From Salipaludibacillus keqinensis (GTDB taxonomy: Bacteria; Bacillota; Bacilli; Bacillales; Salisediminibacteriaceae), in NCBI RefSeq assembly GCF_003226325.1, contig NZ_PDOD01000002.1:62001-126000 (forward strand): a stretch of 64,000 bases of DNA, written 5' to 3'. Shown one piece after another: positions 17,242-27,560 of the stretch. The translations under genes were made by a program, and so were the position numbers. The notes beneath the pieces were generated by a model. The model was not told where the DNA came from. It did no database searches and saw only the letters and a program-made list of their open reading frames with translations. The first letter of the stretch is position 1; the number at the start of each line of letters is the position of its first letter.

Positions 17242-19041
17242 CTAGTTGGAAGGGGATTCTTCTAATTTTTCTGCCCCTTGCTGTAGCAAATACATTTTCT
17301 CATATAATCCTTTTTGTTTCAGTAGCTCCTTGTGATTTCCTTGTTCCACTACTTGACCTTGGTGTAATACAAGGATATGGTCGGCGTTTTTTATCGTTGA
17401 CAATCGATGAGCAATAGCAATGGTCGTTCGGCCTTTTCTCATTTTCTCCAAAGCCAACTGAATCTCCGTTTCTGTTTCCGTATCTACACTAGCTGTCGCT
17501 TCATCTAGAACAAGAATTTTAGGTGCTTTTGCCATCGTTCGCGCAAAGGAAAGCAGCTGTCGCTGGCCGCTTGAAAACGTCGATCCTCTTTCACCAACAG
17601 GGTGGTCATAGCCTTTAGGAAGCTTGGAAATAAAGGAATCTGCGTGTACAAACTCTGCCGCTTCCTTTACTTTCGCCTCTGTCATCGTATCATCAAACAA
17701 GCGGATATTATGTTTCACATCGCCTACAAACAGAAAAGGGTCTTGCATAACGAGTCCAATCTTTTCTCTTAGCTCTTTATTCGTATACGATTCGATTGGC
17801 TGTCCATCAATAAGGATCTCCCCTTGCTCAATCGAATAGAAGCGCATTAACAGATTGATGATCGAACTTTTCCCGCTGCCGGTATGTCCCACTAACGCTA
17901 ATGTTTCTCCTTTGTTGACTTTGAAACTTATATTTTTTAACACATCTTGTTTTCCGTCATACGAAAAAGTTACATTTCTAAATTCAATATCTCCTTGAGA
18001 TACGATCGGTTCATTTGTTCCTTGTTTCTGAGGAGCGAGCTCATCGTGATCCATTAATCGAAAGACTCTGCCTGCGGAGATCATCGCTTGTTGGAAGATC
18101 GATAATCGCTGCATGATCTGGTTCACTGGTTCAAAGAAACGGTCTAAATAATTCACGAACGCATAGAGAACACCGATTTCCACAGGGTTATTTAACGACG
18201 TGATGCCAAAAAAGGTTAATACGAGCACGAGAGCAATGATAGAAATAAAATCAACCGCTGGCCTAAGAAGTAAGCCATCTAGCTTCATACTCTTATACCA
18301 AGCTTGATGATGACCCTCATTAATCTCCTGAAATTCCCGGTTCATCCGGCGTTCTTGGCGAAATAGCTGAATAATCGTCATTCCTTGAATGGATTCATTT
18401 AAACGAGCGTTTAATTCGCTAAGTTTCTCACTCATCTCTGCGTAATATTTTGAACTGAACTTTCGATACAAGTGCATGATGGTGAGAATCATCGGTAATA
18501 ACACAAGACAAAACAGGGCTAACTGCGGATTTAAATAAAACATAGCGATGAAGACACCGACAAGAAAGACGATATTTTGTATAAAGGTCGCCATGACACT
18601 GACGTACAACTCTTTCACTTGCTCCGTATCGTTGGTGATTCGAGATACGAGACCTCCCGTAGGAAATTGATCAAAAAACGACAGACCTAGCTTTTCTACT
18701 TTGGCGAAAATATCAATCCTCAGCTTTTGAATGATTTTGAGTGCAATTTTTTGAAACAGCAAGAGCTGAGAATAATTCATGATCGCAGCTGAAAAATGGA
18801 GGAACAAATATCCTGCCCCTAATAATAGCAAAGGTTGAAATTCAAACACTCGCGGCGTAAGAAAATCATCTATAAAAATTTTAATCAAAATGGGTCCAAT
18901 CAGTTCGGCACCCGTTCCTCCAATAAGAAGAATCATCGCAATCGTAAGCCATTTCCAGTGAGGTTTCGCATAATCTAGTAACCTCTTAAATACGGGTCCT
19001 TGTGGCAAGGGGGTAAGCAAATGTTTGTGGCGGTCGATCAT
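17242..19041 (-). CDS. Heterodimeric ABC exporter subunit, catalytic Walker B half (YheH/BmrD-like)
   Basis: A 599-residue half-transporter: six transmembrane helices in about residues 20-330, then an ATPase domain. Seen are Walker A GHTGSGKSS, the Q-loop region VMQDPFLFVG, a Walker B ILVLDEATASVD with the catalytic Glu, and a divergent signature FSSGQRQ instead of LSGGQ. Its upstream partner has the reverse pattern, so the pair should form one degenerate and one active ATP site, as in BmrCD, LmrCD and TM287/288. It overlaps the partner gene by 4 bp (ATGA). Likely exports drugs or lipids. Confidence 0.92.
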   Translation of the reverse strand: MIDRHKHLLTPLPQGPVFKRLLDYAKPHWKWLTIAMILLIGGTGAELIGPILIKIFIDDFLTPRVFEFQPLLLLGAGYLFLHFSAAIMNYSQLLLFQKIALKIIQKLRIDIFAKVEKLGLSFFDQFPTGGLVSRITNDTEQVKELYVSVMATFIQNIVFLVGVFIAMFYLNPQLALFCLVLLPMILTIMHLYRKFSSKYYAEMSEKLSELNARLNESIQGMTIIQLFRQERRMNREFQEINEGHHQAWYKSMKLDGLLLRPAVDFISIIALVLVLTFFGITSLNNPVEIGVLYAFVNYLDRFFEPVNQIMQRLSIFQQAMISAGRVFRLMDHDELAPQKQGTNEPIVSQGDIEFRNVTFSYDGKQDVLKNISFKVNKGETLALVGHTGSGKSSIINLLMRFYSIEQGEILIDGQPIESYTNKELREKIGLVMQDPFLFVGDVKHNIRLFDDTMTEAKVKEAAEFVHADSFISKLPKGYDHPVGERGSTFSSGQRQLLSFARTMAKAPKILVLDEATASVDTETETEIQLALEKMRKGRTTIAIAHRLSTIKNADHILVLHQGQVVEQGNHKELLKQKGLYEKMYLLQQGAEKLEESPSN

Positions 19042-20804
19042 GATGATTCCCCCCCTTTATGAACCAACGATTCTAACTGCTGATGGTCGTACATATTTCG
19101 GTACCATCCATTTCTATCCATTAGAGTGTCATGAGAACCATGTTCTGCTATCGTCCCTTGGTCCATGACAATGATTTGATCAGCATGCTTTATAGCACTT
19201 AATCGGTGAGCGGTGATGAGTGTCGTTTTTCCACGACGAATGTCCCTCAAGTGTTGAAGGATCGTTTCTTCTGTTTTGGCATCGACGGCAGACAACGAAT
19301 CATCTAAAACGAGTATTTCCGGATCTTTAAGAATTGCTCGAGCAATGGAAATCCGCTGCTTTTGTCCTCCAGACAAGGTGACTCCCCTCTCGCCAACCAT
19401 CGTTTCATATCCTTCCTCAAATTGAAGAATATCTTCGTGGATGGCAGCCAGTTCCGCCGCTTGAATAATTTCATAATACGAAGCATCCGGTTTCGCGAAG
19501 CTGATATTATCGGCAATCGTGGCCGAAAAAAGAAAGTGATCCTGTGGAACATAACCGACCGTCGTTCGAATCGCCTCTAACGTGTATTGGGTAATGGGAC
19601 GATTTTCGAAGTAGATCGAACCTTTTTGTATATCATAATCTCTCATAAGTGAGCGAACGAGTGTCGTCTTGCCGCTTCCTGTACGACCTGCTATCCCGAG
19701 CGTCTCTCCGCGGGTGATTTGCAATTGAATCGACGATAGTGCGGGTTCTTCTTCTTGATCATAAGAAAATTCGTTAATCTCAAATGTTAAGTCTCCTTTA
19801 GGAGGTTTTGTCAAGGCACCAGGCTCATCTACAATATCTTGTTTAACAGATAATAGATTTCTCACCCGGTCATACGAAGCACGACCTCTTTCCACGATAT
19901 TAAAAAGCCAGCCAAAAGCGAGCATGGGCCATATGAGCAATCCTAAATAAACAGTGAAACTCGTTAACTGCCCTATCGTTATCTCCCCGGCTACCACATA
20001 TCTTGAACCAAATACAATAGATAAAAAGAAAGACATGCCGACAATTAACGAAATAGTCGGGTCAAACAAAGCATCGACTTTCGCTACCTCAACATTTTTC
20101 TTAACAACATGATCAGATTCCTTCTTGAAGGATTCTACGTCTTCAGTTTCATAACCGAATGTTTTCGTGACGCGAATGCCTGACATACTCTCTTGGACTT
20201 TGTCATTTAACGTAGAGAAAGCGGCTTGAGCTTTGGAAAATCTGGCATGCAACATGGAACCGTATTTACTAGTGGCCAGTGCCATAAACGGCATAGGAAT
20301 CAAGGCAATTAGCGTTAACTCCCAGCTAATCGTGGCGGCCATTGTGATGATGACAAAGCCTCCCATCGTTAATGAGTCCACTAAAGTAAGAACACCCGCT
20401 CCTGCCGTTTGTTCAACTGCACGAATATCATTGGTTGAGTGGGCCATTAAGTCTCCTGTTCGCCGTTTTTGAAAGAAGGAGGAGGTCATTTTTGAGAAGT
20501 GTTCATATAATTGATTACGTAACAGACGGGCTAAGCGAATCGCCGAACCAAAAATTAAAATCCGCCAAACGAATCTTAATATATAAACCATGACGGCTAA
20601 TACGAACAACACTAGCATCCACTGCCATAATATTTGTTCTGTTAATGTATTCATGGAAATATGGTCAACGATGACGCCGACAATGTAGGGAGGTAACAAA
20701 GACAGAACAGAAACAACCGCTAAAATAGCGATTCCCCCACCGTATTGCCACTTCTCCTGTTTGAAATACCACATTAAATCAATAAAAACTCGCAGCACGC
20801 CCAC
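19038..20804 (-). CDS. Heterodimeric ABC exporter subunit, degenerate Walker B half (YheI/BmrC-like)
   Basis: A 588-residue half-transporter with six membrane helices (about residues 15-310) and an ATPase domain. Walker A is GRTGSGKTT, the signature is a full LSGGQKQR, and Walker B reads ILVLDDSLSAVD, with Asp in place of the catalytic Glu. Together with the FSSGQ signature of the downstream subunit this forms a non-hydrolysing site. The gene order (this subunit first) matches B. subtilis yheI-yheH (bmrCD). Substrate not shown by the sequence. Confidence 0.92.
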   Translation of the reverse strand: MGVLRVFIDLMWYFKQEKWQYGGGIAILAVVSVLSLLPPYIVGVIVDHISMNTLTEQILWQWMLVLFVLAVMVYILRFVWRILIFGSAIRLARLLRNQLYEHFSKMTSSFFQKRRTGDLMAHSTNDIRAVEQTAGAGVLTLVDSLTMGGFVIITMAATISWELTLIALIPMPFMALATSKYGSMLHARFSKAQAAFSTLNDKVQESMSGIRVTKTFGYETEDVESFKKESDHVVKKNVEVAKVDALFDPTISLIVGMSFFLSIVFGSRYVVAGEITIGQLTSFTVYLGLLIWPMLAFGWLFNIVERGRASYDRVRNLLSVKQDIVDEPGALTKPPKGDLTFEINEFSYDQEEEPALSSIQLQITRGETLGIAGRTGSGKTTLVRSLMRDYDIQKGSIYFENRPITQYTLEAIRTTVGYVPQDHFLFSATIADNISFAKPDASYYEIIQAAELAAIHEDILQFEEGYETMVGERGVTLSGGQKQRISIARAILKDPEILVLDDSLSAVDAKTEETILQHLRDIRRGKTTLITAHRLSAIKHADQIIVMDQGTIAEHGSHDTLMDRNGWYRNMYDHQQLESLVHKGGESS

Positions 20805-20916
20805 CTCAATTCATCAGGACATAAATTTTTCCATATATTTGTATAACAAAAATTATTTTACCATATTTGGGCGTAGTAGCGGTGAAAAGGTTTACAATAA
20901 TTTTACCTAGTATTGG

Positions 20917-21978
20917 CTACAAATTCTGATCTATTTTCTCTTGAATGACTGTGGTAATTTGTGACTCTTCATACTTGTTTAATTTAAGAATGTTTTCTTT
21001 ATCGCTAGGAACGTATTCATTGTTTTTATGATTATACTTGGGATCGTAATAATGTGTAAGAAGTAATTCAAACAATTCCTCGTACTGTTGATTGGCAAGG
21101 GCCTCTTCTGCACTTCCGACTATTTTAGTAGGGAGTCGTTTTTTGATTTTACCTACCCCTTCAGCAATTTCTTCTGAGTATTGAAAAGGTTGATAGTCTT
21201 CCATAATATGATTGACTCTTCGCTCCATCCGATCTTGAATTTCAATAAACGTTCCTTGTTGTTTATTTTCTAATATAAAAGGCGGTATAATGATTCGACC
21301 AATTCGTTTGCTTTCAGCTTCAATAATCATCATTCTTTTATCCACAAGCTGTTCAAGTTCCTCAACTAAATGGAACTCAAATTGTTTCTGGCTCGTTTGT
21401 TTGAGTCCAATGTGACCGAATACGGATCCTCGGTGGCAGGCTAGCCCTTCTAAATCCAAGACAGGATAGTCCCTCTCTTTTAATTCCAATAGCCATTTTG
21501 TCTTCCCGGTACCTGTATTGCCACCTAGAACGATTGTTTTCCAGTTCAGTGATGCGAAGTGATCCAACTTTGCTTGAACATGCTTTCTGACAGAACGCAT
21601 GCCCCCTTCCAACTGGCGAACGGGAAGTTTCATAGCAAGCATCATCGAGACAAATGATCCACTTCTCATCCCGCCTCTTGCACAGGTCACTACAGCCGTT
21701 TTCGTCGGGTTCGCTTCTGCTAATTGCATCCATTTATGATAAAATTCAGGTAATTTTTTTGAATAGATGTCTATGCCGATTTTCTTCGCTTTTTCTGAAC
21801 TTTCTTGTTTGTAGATGGTCCCTACTTGTTTACGTTCTTCATCGGTAAATAAAGGTACATTCAGACTGTCTGGTAAATGAAACTCTTGATATTCTGATGG
21901 GGAGCGAACATCAATCACATAGTGACGGTGAGGATCTATTTGGTCATAGGTAATGGACGGAAACGTATAGGATTGCAT
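20917..21978 (-). CDS. mnmH: tRNA 2-selenouridine synthase / 2-thiouridine geranyltransferase MnmH (SelU)
   Basis: A 353-residue enzyme that acts on wobble 2-thiouridine of tRNA-Lys, Glu and Gln; it adds a geranyl group and, with selenophosphate, converts it to 2-selenouridine. The N-terminal rhodanese domain has the catalytic Cys99 in TCARGGMRSGS, and a P-loop GGNTGTGKT lies at 152-160. The ATG at 21978 is preferred, as AGGTG is 9 nt upstream; the GTG at 21990 overlaps it. No selD gene is in the window, so whether it uses selenium here is open. Single gene. Confidence 0.92.
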   Translation of the reverse strand: MQSYTFPSITYDQIDPHRHYVIDVRSPSEYQEFHLPDSLNVPLFTDEERKQVGTIYKQESSEKAKKIGIDIYSKKLPEFYHKWMQLAEANPTKTAVVTCARGGMRSGSFVSMMLAMKLPVRQLEGGMRSVRKHVQAKLDHFASLNWKTIVLGGNTGTGKTKWLLELKERDYPVLDLEGLACHRGSVFGHIGLKQTSQKQFEFHLVEELEQLVDKRMMIIEAESKRIGRIIIPPFILENKQQGTFIEIQDRMERRVNHIMEDYQPFQYSEEIAEGVGKIKKRLPTKIVGSAEEALANQQYEELFELLLTHYYDPKYNHKNNEYVPSDKENILKLNKYEESQITTVIQEKIDQNL

Positions 21979-22052
21979 GTATGTATTCACCTATTTCATT
22001 AAAATTAGTTAGGTTGTAACTCCTTTACTTTACCATTATTCTTCACTAAATG

Positions 22053-22077
22053 AAAAAACACTCCATCACGGAGTGTT
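22053..22077 (-). terminator. Terminator of yneF
   Basis: AACACTCC/GGAGTGTT stem with 5-nt loop, followed by TTTTTT on the minus strand, 6 bp after the yneF stop. Confidence 0.85.
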
Positions 22078-22082
22078 TATCC

Positions 22083-22292
22083 TTATTTTTGATTATTCAT
22101 CGCTTTCATCATCTGGTTGATCTTCTTCTGTGATGGATTCATGCCCATTTGCATCATCATCACTCGAAGCATTTTTTCATTAATTGGCGGATTTTTCTTC
22201 ATGTAACTCATCATGTACTGTCTAGCAATAAAGAATCCAAGCGCGATCCCTGCTAACAGAGCGATGACACCGATTAAAATATTTACCCACAT
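22083..22292 (-). CDS. yneF: YneF family protein (UPF0154)
   Basis: A 69-residue membrane-anchored protein with one N-terminal helix (about residues 4-24) and a Met-rich cytoplasmic tail, [18 protein letters not shown], typical of UPF0154. Its function is not known. The position after sirA and tkt is the same as in B. subtilis. AAGGAGGG precedes the ATG. Confidence 0.92.
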   Translation of the reverse strand: MWVNILIGVIALLAGIALGFFIARQYMMSYMKKNPPINEKMLRVMMMQMGMNPSQKKINQMMKAMNNQK

Positions 22293-22410
22293 CGGCGTTG
22301 ACCCTCCTTCTTCTGTCTACTTAAGTTGTCGGATAGAAATATATTCTTATGAACCTCATTTATTATACATGAAGAAGCTCGCTTTTAAAAGAGGGTTGAG
22401 AAATTTTGTC

Positions 22411-22869
22411 TTATATCCCCGATCTCTCTTGCATGATATTCATCACTTGGATTGGTTTCAACCACCCATATTTATTTGTCTCGTAATTCATAGCCAAAAA
22501 GAAGGACTGATACCTTCTTAACACTTCGAAAAAGCTCGTCTCAGCGTCAATTCCTCCACTAGCAAAAAGAATCATCTTCTTTGGAAACAATGTTAATCTT
22601 GCGAAGCTTTGCTCTTTCACCATATTTAACGTATGCGTGTGTTTGGAATAGGAGTAGTCTTTCTGGTGAAAGAAATACTGATATATAAAATGATCCAAAT
22701 TACTTTGATAAAAGTCTTTTGTAATGTATTGAACTTGGCCAGTAGTGATTTGTTTCAGGTTTCCATGAGCATGTCTATGTTCATAGAAAAGTTGAAAAAG
22801 TTTCTTTTCCATCCCGCTGTACATATAAGCCACTTCTTCGTCTATCAAGACGATTTCATATTTTCTCAT
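22411..22869 (-). CDS. sirA: Sporulation inhibitor of replication SirA (YneE)
   Basis: A 152-residue protein of the SirA family. In B. subtilis SirA is made under Spo0A control and binds domain I of DnaA to stop new rounds of replication at the onset of sporulation. The start MRKYEIVLIDEEVA and the segments FHQKDYSYSKHTHT and RYQSFFLAMNYETN fit the family, and so does the place between tkt and yneF. The ATG at 22869 with GAGGGTG upstream is chosen over a start 9 codons earlier. Confidence 0.88.
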   Translation of the reverse strand: MRKYEIVLIDEEVAYMYSGMEKKLFQLFYEHRHAHGNLKQITTGQVQYITKDFYQSNLDHFIYQYFFHQKDYSYSKHTHTLNMVKEQSFARLTLFPKKMILFASGGIDAETSFFEVLRRYQSFFLAMNYETNKYGWLKPIQVMNIMQERSGI

Positions 22870-23046
22870 TGGATCACCCTCTCTCAATCTATTCACTACC
22901 CCTAAAATAAAAATGGAGTTAAGATCTCTTGACCCTTGCTACCTCTATTATAAAAGACAAGATCATGAACATCTGTCACAATGTGTAAGGAGAGAATGAC
23001 TAATTTTGTCTAAATTCGAGGATTTTCAACGATTAAAATGACATCA

Positions 23047-23084
23047 CAAAAGAAAGCACTTGGGAATAACCCCAAGTGCTTTCT
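23047..23084 (-). terminator. Terminator of tkt
   Basis: Perfect 14-bp stem AGAAAGCACTTGGG/CCCAAGTGCTTTCT (23051-23084), followed by TTTTG on the minus strand. Confidence 0.85.
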
Positions 23085-23095
23085 AAAGAATCTTA

Positions 23096-25093
23096 TTATT
23101 TTTCTAATAGTTGTTTAAATCGAGTCACGACGTTTTCAGCTGTGAAGCCATATTCTTTTAAAATACGGTCTCCAGGAGCAGAAGCACCAAATGTATCGAT
23201 TCCTAAAATAGAACCTTCACTGCCAGTATAACGATCCCATCCTAATGAAGCAGCCATTTCGATCCCTAGGCGATGCTTAATGTGGGAAGGTAAGACAGAT
23301 TCTTTATACTCGGCAGATTGTTGCTCAAACCGGTCCCAGCTAGGCATGCTGACAACAGACACGTGAATTCCTTCTTTTTCAAGAGCGTGCTGTGCGTCCA
23401 CTGCTAATGAGACTTCAGAACCTGTAGCAATAAGAAGTCCGTCAACATCTCCATTGGCATCAGACACGACGTAAGCACCTTTCTTCACTCCTTCATACGC
23501 TTTTTCTTTCGTTGAAGGAAGTGTCGGTAACCCTTGACGAGTTAATATTAATGCATGCGGTTGGTCTGTGCTTTCCAAAGCGATTTTCCAAGCGGCAGCC
23601 GTTTCATTTCCATCTGCAGGTCGAACGACAGAGAGTCCTGGAATCGCTCGAAGCGCTGGCAATTGTTCTACTGGCTCATGCGTTGGACCATCTTCACCTA
23701 CTGCGATGCTGTCATGTGTAAATACATACGTTGCAGGTACTTTCATTAATGAAGAAAGTCTTAGTGCAGGACGTAAATAGTCAGAGAAGACGAAGAACGT
23801 TGCCGCATAAGGCTTCACACCTCCGTGTAGAGCCATACCGTTCACTGCAGCAGCCATGGCAAATTCACGGACACCAAACCAAATGTTTCGGCCTGCATAG
23901 TTTTCCCGGGAGAAATCTTCTTCTCCTTTTAACATCGTTTTATTTGAAGAGGCTAAGTCAGCCGATCCACCGAACAGGTGAGGAGTATTTTGTGCAAGAG
24001 CATTCAAGACTTCTCCACCGGATGCGCGAGTTGCCGAGCTGTCACCTTCTTCATAGACAGGTACATCTTTGTCCCAACCTTCAGGCAGTTCACCTTTCAC
24101 GGCTGTTTCAAATTGAGCTGCGAGTTCAGGATAAGCTTTCTTGTATTCTGCAAAGGTTTGATTCCAAGTATCTTCTTTGTCTTGGCCTTCTGCAGCAAGC
24201 TTCTCATAATGATCTCTTACTTCATCAGGAACGTGGAAATCCTTTTCAAATGTCCACTTATAAGCTTCTTTTGTCAGTTTCACTTCATCTTCACCTAATG
24301 GTGCCCCGTGTGAAGCTGATTTTCCACTCTTACCTGGAGAACCGTATCCGATGACTGTCTTCACTTCGATGAGTGTTGGACGATCATCTGATTTCGCCGA
24401 TTCAATGGCACTTGTAATTGCCTCTAAATCGTTTCCATCTTCCACTCGAATCACTTGCCATCCGTATGCCTTATAACGATCCTCTACACTTTCAGAGAAT
24501 GATTGATGTAATTCACCATCTAATGAAATATCATTGGAATCGTAAAAAACGATTAATTTGCCAAGCTTAAGATGACCTGCTAATGAAGAAGCCTCTGCTG
24601 AGACACCTTCCATTAAATCGCCATCTCCACAAATACTATATGTATAATGATCGACGACATTGAAATCATCTCGGTTGTAGGTAGCAGCCATATGGCTTTC
24701 TGCCATGGCAAACCCTACAGACATAGCAATTCCTTGCCCTAAAGGACCTGTTGTTGCTTCTACTCCAGGAGTGTGACCGAATTCAGGGTGCCCAGGAGTT
24801 TTACTTCCCCACTGTCTGAATCCTTTTAAGTCGTCCATTGTCACATCGTAACCATGTAGATGAAGCAAGCTGTATAAAAGCATCGAGCCATGTCCAGCTG
24901 ATAGAATAAAACGATCACGGTTAAACCAGTCTGGGTTTGAAGGGTTATGGTTCATGTATTTCGCCCATAATGAATAGGCCATTGGCGCAGCACCCATTGG
25001 CATTCCAGGGTGACCCGATTGAGCCTTTTCAATGCTGTCGATTGACAAGGTACGTATCGTATTAATGGATAGATTATCAATGTTTGTTGACAT
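23096..25093 (-). CDS. tkt: Transketolase
   Basis: A 665-residue thiamine-diphosphate enzyme of the pentose phosphate pathway that moves two-carbon units between sugar phosphates. Seen are the N-terminal [20 protein letters not shown] with the substrate-binding His, the TPP motif GDGDLMEG..N region (about residue 153 on), and the C-terminal pyrimidine-binding segment [16 protein letters not shown] split as [11 protein letters not shown]. Length is normal. AGAGG precedes the ATG. It follows ynzC as in B. subtilis, but with its own terminator and a 230-bp leader. Confidence 0.97.
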   Translation of the reverse strand: MSTNIDNLSINTIRTLSIDSIEKAQSGHPGMPMGAAPMAYSLWAKYMNHNPSNPDWFNRDRFILSAGHGSMLLYSLLHLHGYDVTMDDLKGFRQWGSKTPGHPEFGHTPGVEATTGPLGQGIAMSVGFAMAESHMAATYNRDDFNVVDHYTYSICGDGDLMEGVSAEASSLAGHLKLGKLIVFYDSNDISLDGELHQSFSESVEDRYKAYGWQVIRVEDGNDLEAITSAIESAKSDDRPTLIEVKTVIGYGSPGKSGKSASHGAPLGEDEVKLTKEAYKWTFEKDFHVPDEVRDHYEKLAAEGQDKEDTWNQTFAEYKKAYPELAAQFETAVKGELPEGWDKDVPVYEEGDSSATRASGGEVLNALAQNTPHLFGGSADLASSNKTMLKGEEDFSRENYAGRNIWFGVREFAMAAAVNGMALHGGVKPYAATFFVFSDYLRPALRLSSLMKVPATYVFTHDSIAVGEDGPTHEPVEQLPALRAIPGLSVVRPADGNETAAAWKIALESTDQPHALILTRQGLPTLPSTKEKAYEGVKKGAYVVSDANGDVDGLLIATGSEVSLAVDAQHALEKEGIHVSVVSMPSWDRFEQQSAEYKESVLPSHIKHRLGIEMAASLGWDRYTGSEGSILGIDTFGASAPGDRILKEYGFTAENVVTRFKQLLEK

Positions 25094-25242
25094 AAAATAT
25101 CAGCCTCTTTTCAAATGATTTAACTCAAATATACTACAATCATATACCTTCTAAAGACGTTAGACAACCGTTTCCCTTTATGAAAATTGAACAATTTATT
25201 AATCATTTGATTAGGATTCGCTAAATTCCGACTAAATACACA

Positions 25243-25283
25243 AAAAATATCCGGCTATTTTAAAGGGAAATAGTCCGGATATT
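25243..25283 (-). terminator. Terminator downstream of ynzC
   Basis: ATATCCGG-(A)-CTATTT/AAATAG-CCGGATAT stem (one bulged base) followed by TTTTTTG on the minus strand; ends the yneA-yneB-ynzC group. Confidence 0.8.
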
Positions 25284-25323
25284 GTTTACTCATGCGTTTA
25301 TTGTTGCCTTGCAAATGGTTTCA

Positions 25324-25569
25324 TTAATGCAATGGGCCGTTGTATTGATTATTCTTTTTCTCTTCTTTTAATTTGTCTGGGGTCACATCGGTCCCGTCCT
25401 CATCAACGACTTTCACAGAAGTTAATTGATTCTTGAAAGATTGACGAACATTTTTTAAATATTGTTGTCGAAGGTCTTTTTGTTCTTTTTGTTCTTTCAA
25501 TGTAAGTCCTTCAGACTTTGATTTTTTAGCTAACTCGTTTATGCGCTGAATTTTATCTTTACTAAGCAC
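25324..25569 (-). CDS. ynzC: YnzC family protein (DUF896)
   Basis: An 81-residue, highly charged cytoplasmic protein with the DUF896 core RINELAKKSKSEGLTLKEQ and EQKDLRQQYLKNVRQSF, predicted as a helical hairpin. In B. subtilis it lies in the SOS-induced yneA-yneB-ynzC operon; its function is not known. The start is GTG 25569 with GGAGG upstream. Confidence 0.93.
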   Translation of the reverse strand: MLSKDKIQRINELAKKSKSEGLTLKEQKEQKDLRQQYLKNVRQSFKNQLTSVKVVDEDGTDVTPDKLKEEKKNNQYNGPLH

Positions 25570-25641
25570 TTGAATTCCTCCATTTATTAAAATGCTTGTT
25601 TTATCTTAATAAACTATAGAAGGGTTTTCAAGTATAACTGC

Positions 25642-26606
<965 letters not shown>

Positions 26607-26620
26607 CATCACCTCTAATA

Positions 26621-26690
26621 AGAATGTTTGTTCCCTTACTATACCTAGAACGAATGTTCGTGTCAAGAGAAAATACAGAACGTTCGTTTG
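26621..26690. promoter_or_regulatory. Three LexA boxes in the yneA/lexA divergent promoter region
   Basis: Consensus CGAACNNNNGTTCG. Box 1 AGAACGAATGTTCG (26647-26660) has both arms intact; box 2 AGAACGTTCGTTTG (26677-26690) and box 3 AGAATGTTTGTTCC (26621-26634) each have one mismatch in the GAAC/GTTC core. Confidence 0.88.
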
Positions 26691-26825
26691 CGCAACTTAT
26701 GTTCTCATGGTATAATGTTCCTGTATTATAAATGAAACTAAATCATTCATATGATGGACAAGCATGTAATAGAACAACGATAAAGGAACTAACAATATCA
26801 AATAATTTTTAAAGAGGTGTTTTAC

Positions 26826-27449
26826 ATGTCAAAGTTATCTTCTCGACAGCAAGCTATACTTGAATTTATTAGATCAGAAGTGAAAGCTAAAGGGTACCCC
26901 CCGTCGGTAAGAGAAATCGGTGAAGCGGTAGGACTTGCATCCAGCTCTACTGTCCACGGTCACTTATCACGTTTAGAAAAGAAGGGACACATACGCCGGG
27001 ACCCTACCAAACCCCGTGCGATCGAAGTGATTGGGTTAGAGCGAAGAGCGAACGAAGTGTCTGAAACACCTTCTCTTTATATTCCTGTCATTGGTAAAGT
27101 CACCGCGGGACAGCCGATTACGGCGATCGAAAACGTGGAAGAGTATCTACCCCTTCCTGCAAGCTTTGTACAAGACGAACAATCATTTATTTTGGAAATA
27201 TCCGGTGATTCCATGATAGAAGCGGGGATCTTTGATGGGGATTATGTCGTCGTTAAGCAGCAAACTCATGCCAATAACGGCGATATTGTCGTAGCTATGA
27301 CCGAGGAAGACGAAGCAACAGTGAAGCGATTCTTCAAAGAAGAAGATCATATCAGACTTCAACCTGAGAACTCGACGTTGGATCCAATTATCTTAACCAA
27401 TGTACACATTCTAGGAAAAGTCATTGGTGTATTCCGAACATTACACTAA
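26826..27449 (+). CDS. lexA: LexA repressor
   Basis: A 207-residue SOS repressor. The N-terminal winged helix has [17 protein letters not shown]; the cleavage site is Ala94-Gly95 (VTAGQPI); the self-cleaving dyad is Ser129 (SGDSMIEAG) and Lys167 (TVKRFF). RecA filaments trigger its self-cleavage. The ATG at 26826 has AGAGGTG upstream and gives the usual length; a GTG three codons earlier overlaps the ribosome-binding site. Divergent from yneA with LexA boxes between, so autoregulated. Confidence 0.98.
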   Translation: MSKLSSRQQAILEFIRSEVKAKGYPPSVREIGEAVGLASSSTVHGHLSRLEKKGHIRRDPTKPRAIEVIGLERRANEVSETPSLYIPVIGKVTAGQPITAIENVEEYLPLPASFVQDEQSFILEISGDSMIEAGIFDGDYVVVKQQTHANNGDIVVAMTEEDEATVKRFFKEEDHIRLQPENSTLDPIILTNVHILGKVIGVFRTLH

Positions 27450-27458
27450 AAATTTTTA

Positions 27459-27480
27459 ACGGGCTAAGTGCCCGTTTTTC
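27459..27480 (+). terminator. Terminator of lexA
   Basis: ACGGGC/GCCCGT stem with 5-nt loop and TTTTTC tail, 9 bp after the lexA stop. Confidence 0.85.
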
Positions 27481-27496
27481 TTTTTGCTCAATAAAA

Positions 27497-27510
27497 CGAA
27501 CAAACGTTCT
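27497..27510. promoter_or_regulatory. LexA box of the uvrX operon
   Basis: CGAACAAACGTTCT matches the LexA consensus at 13 of 14 scored ends, with both GAAC/GTTC cores intact. A -35 TTGTTT begins at 27510 with TATTCT 17 bp on, so LexA bound here would block the promoter. Confidence 0.85.
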
Positions 27511-27560
27511 TGTTTTTCTTCTCTTGATTATGTATTCTTATGATAAGGAGGGATTACATC

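Noticed and set aside
23731-24354. 207-codon open frame opposite tkt
   Set aside because: Shadow of the transketolase gene; composition (Leu, His, Ser, Arg) is typical of antisense frames.
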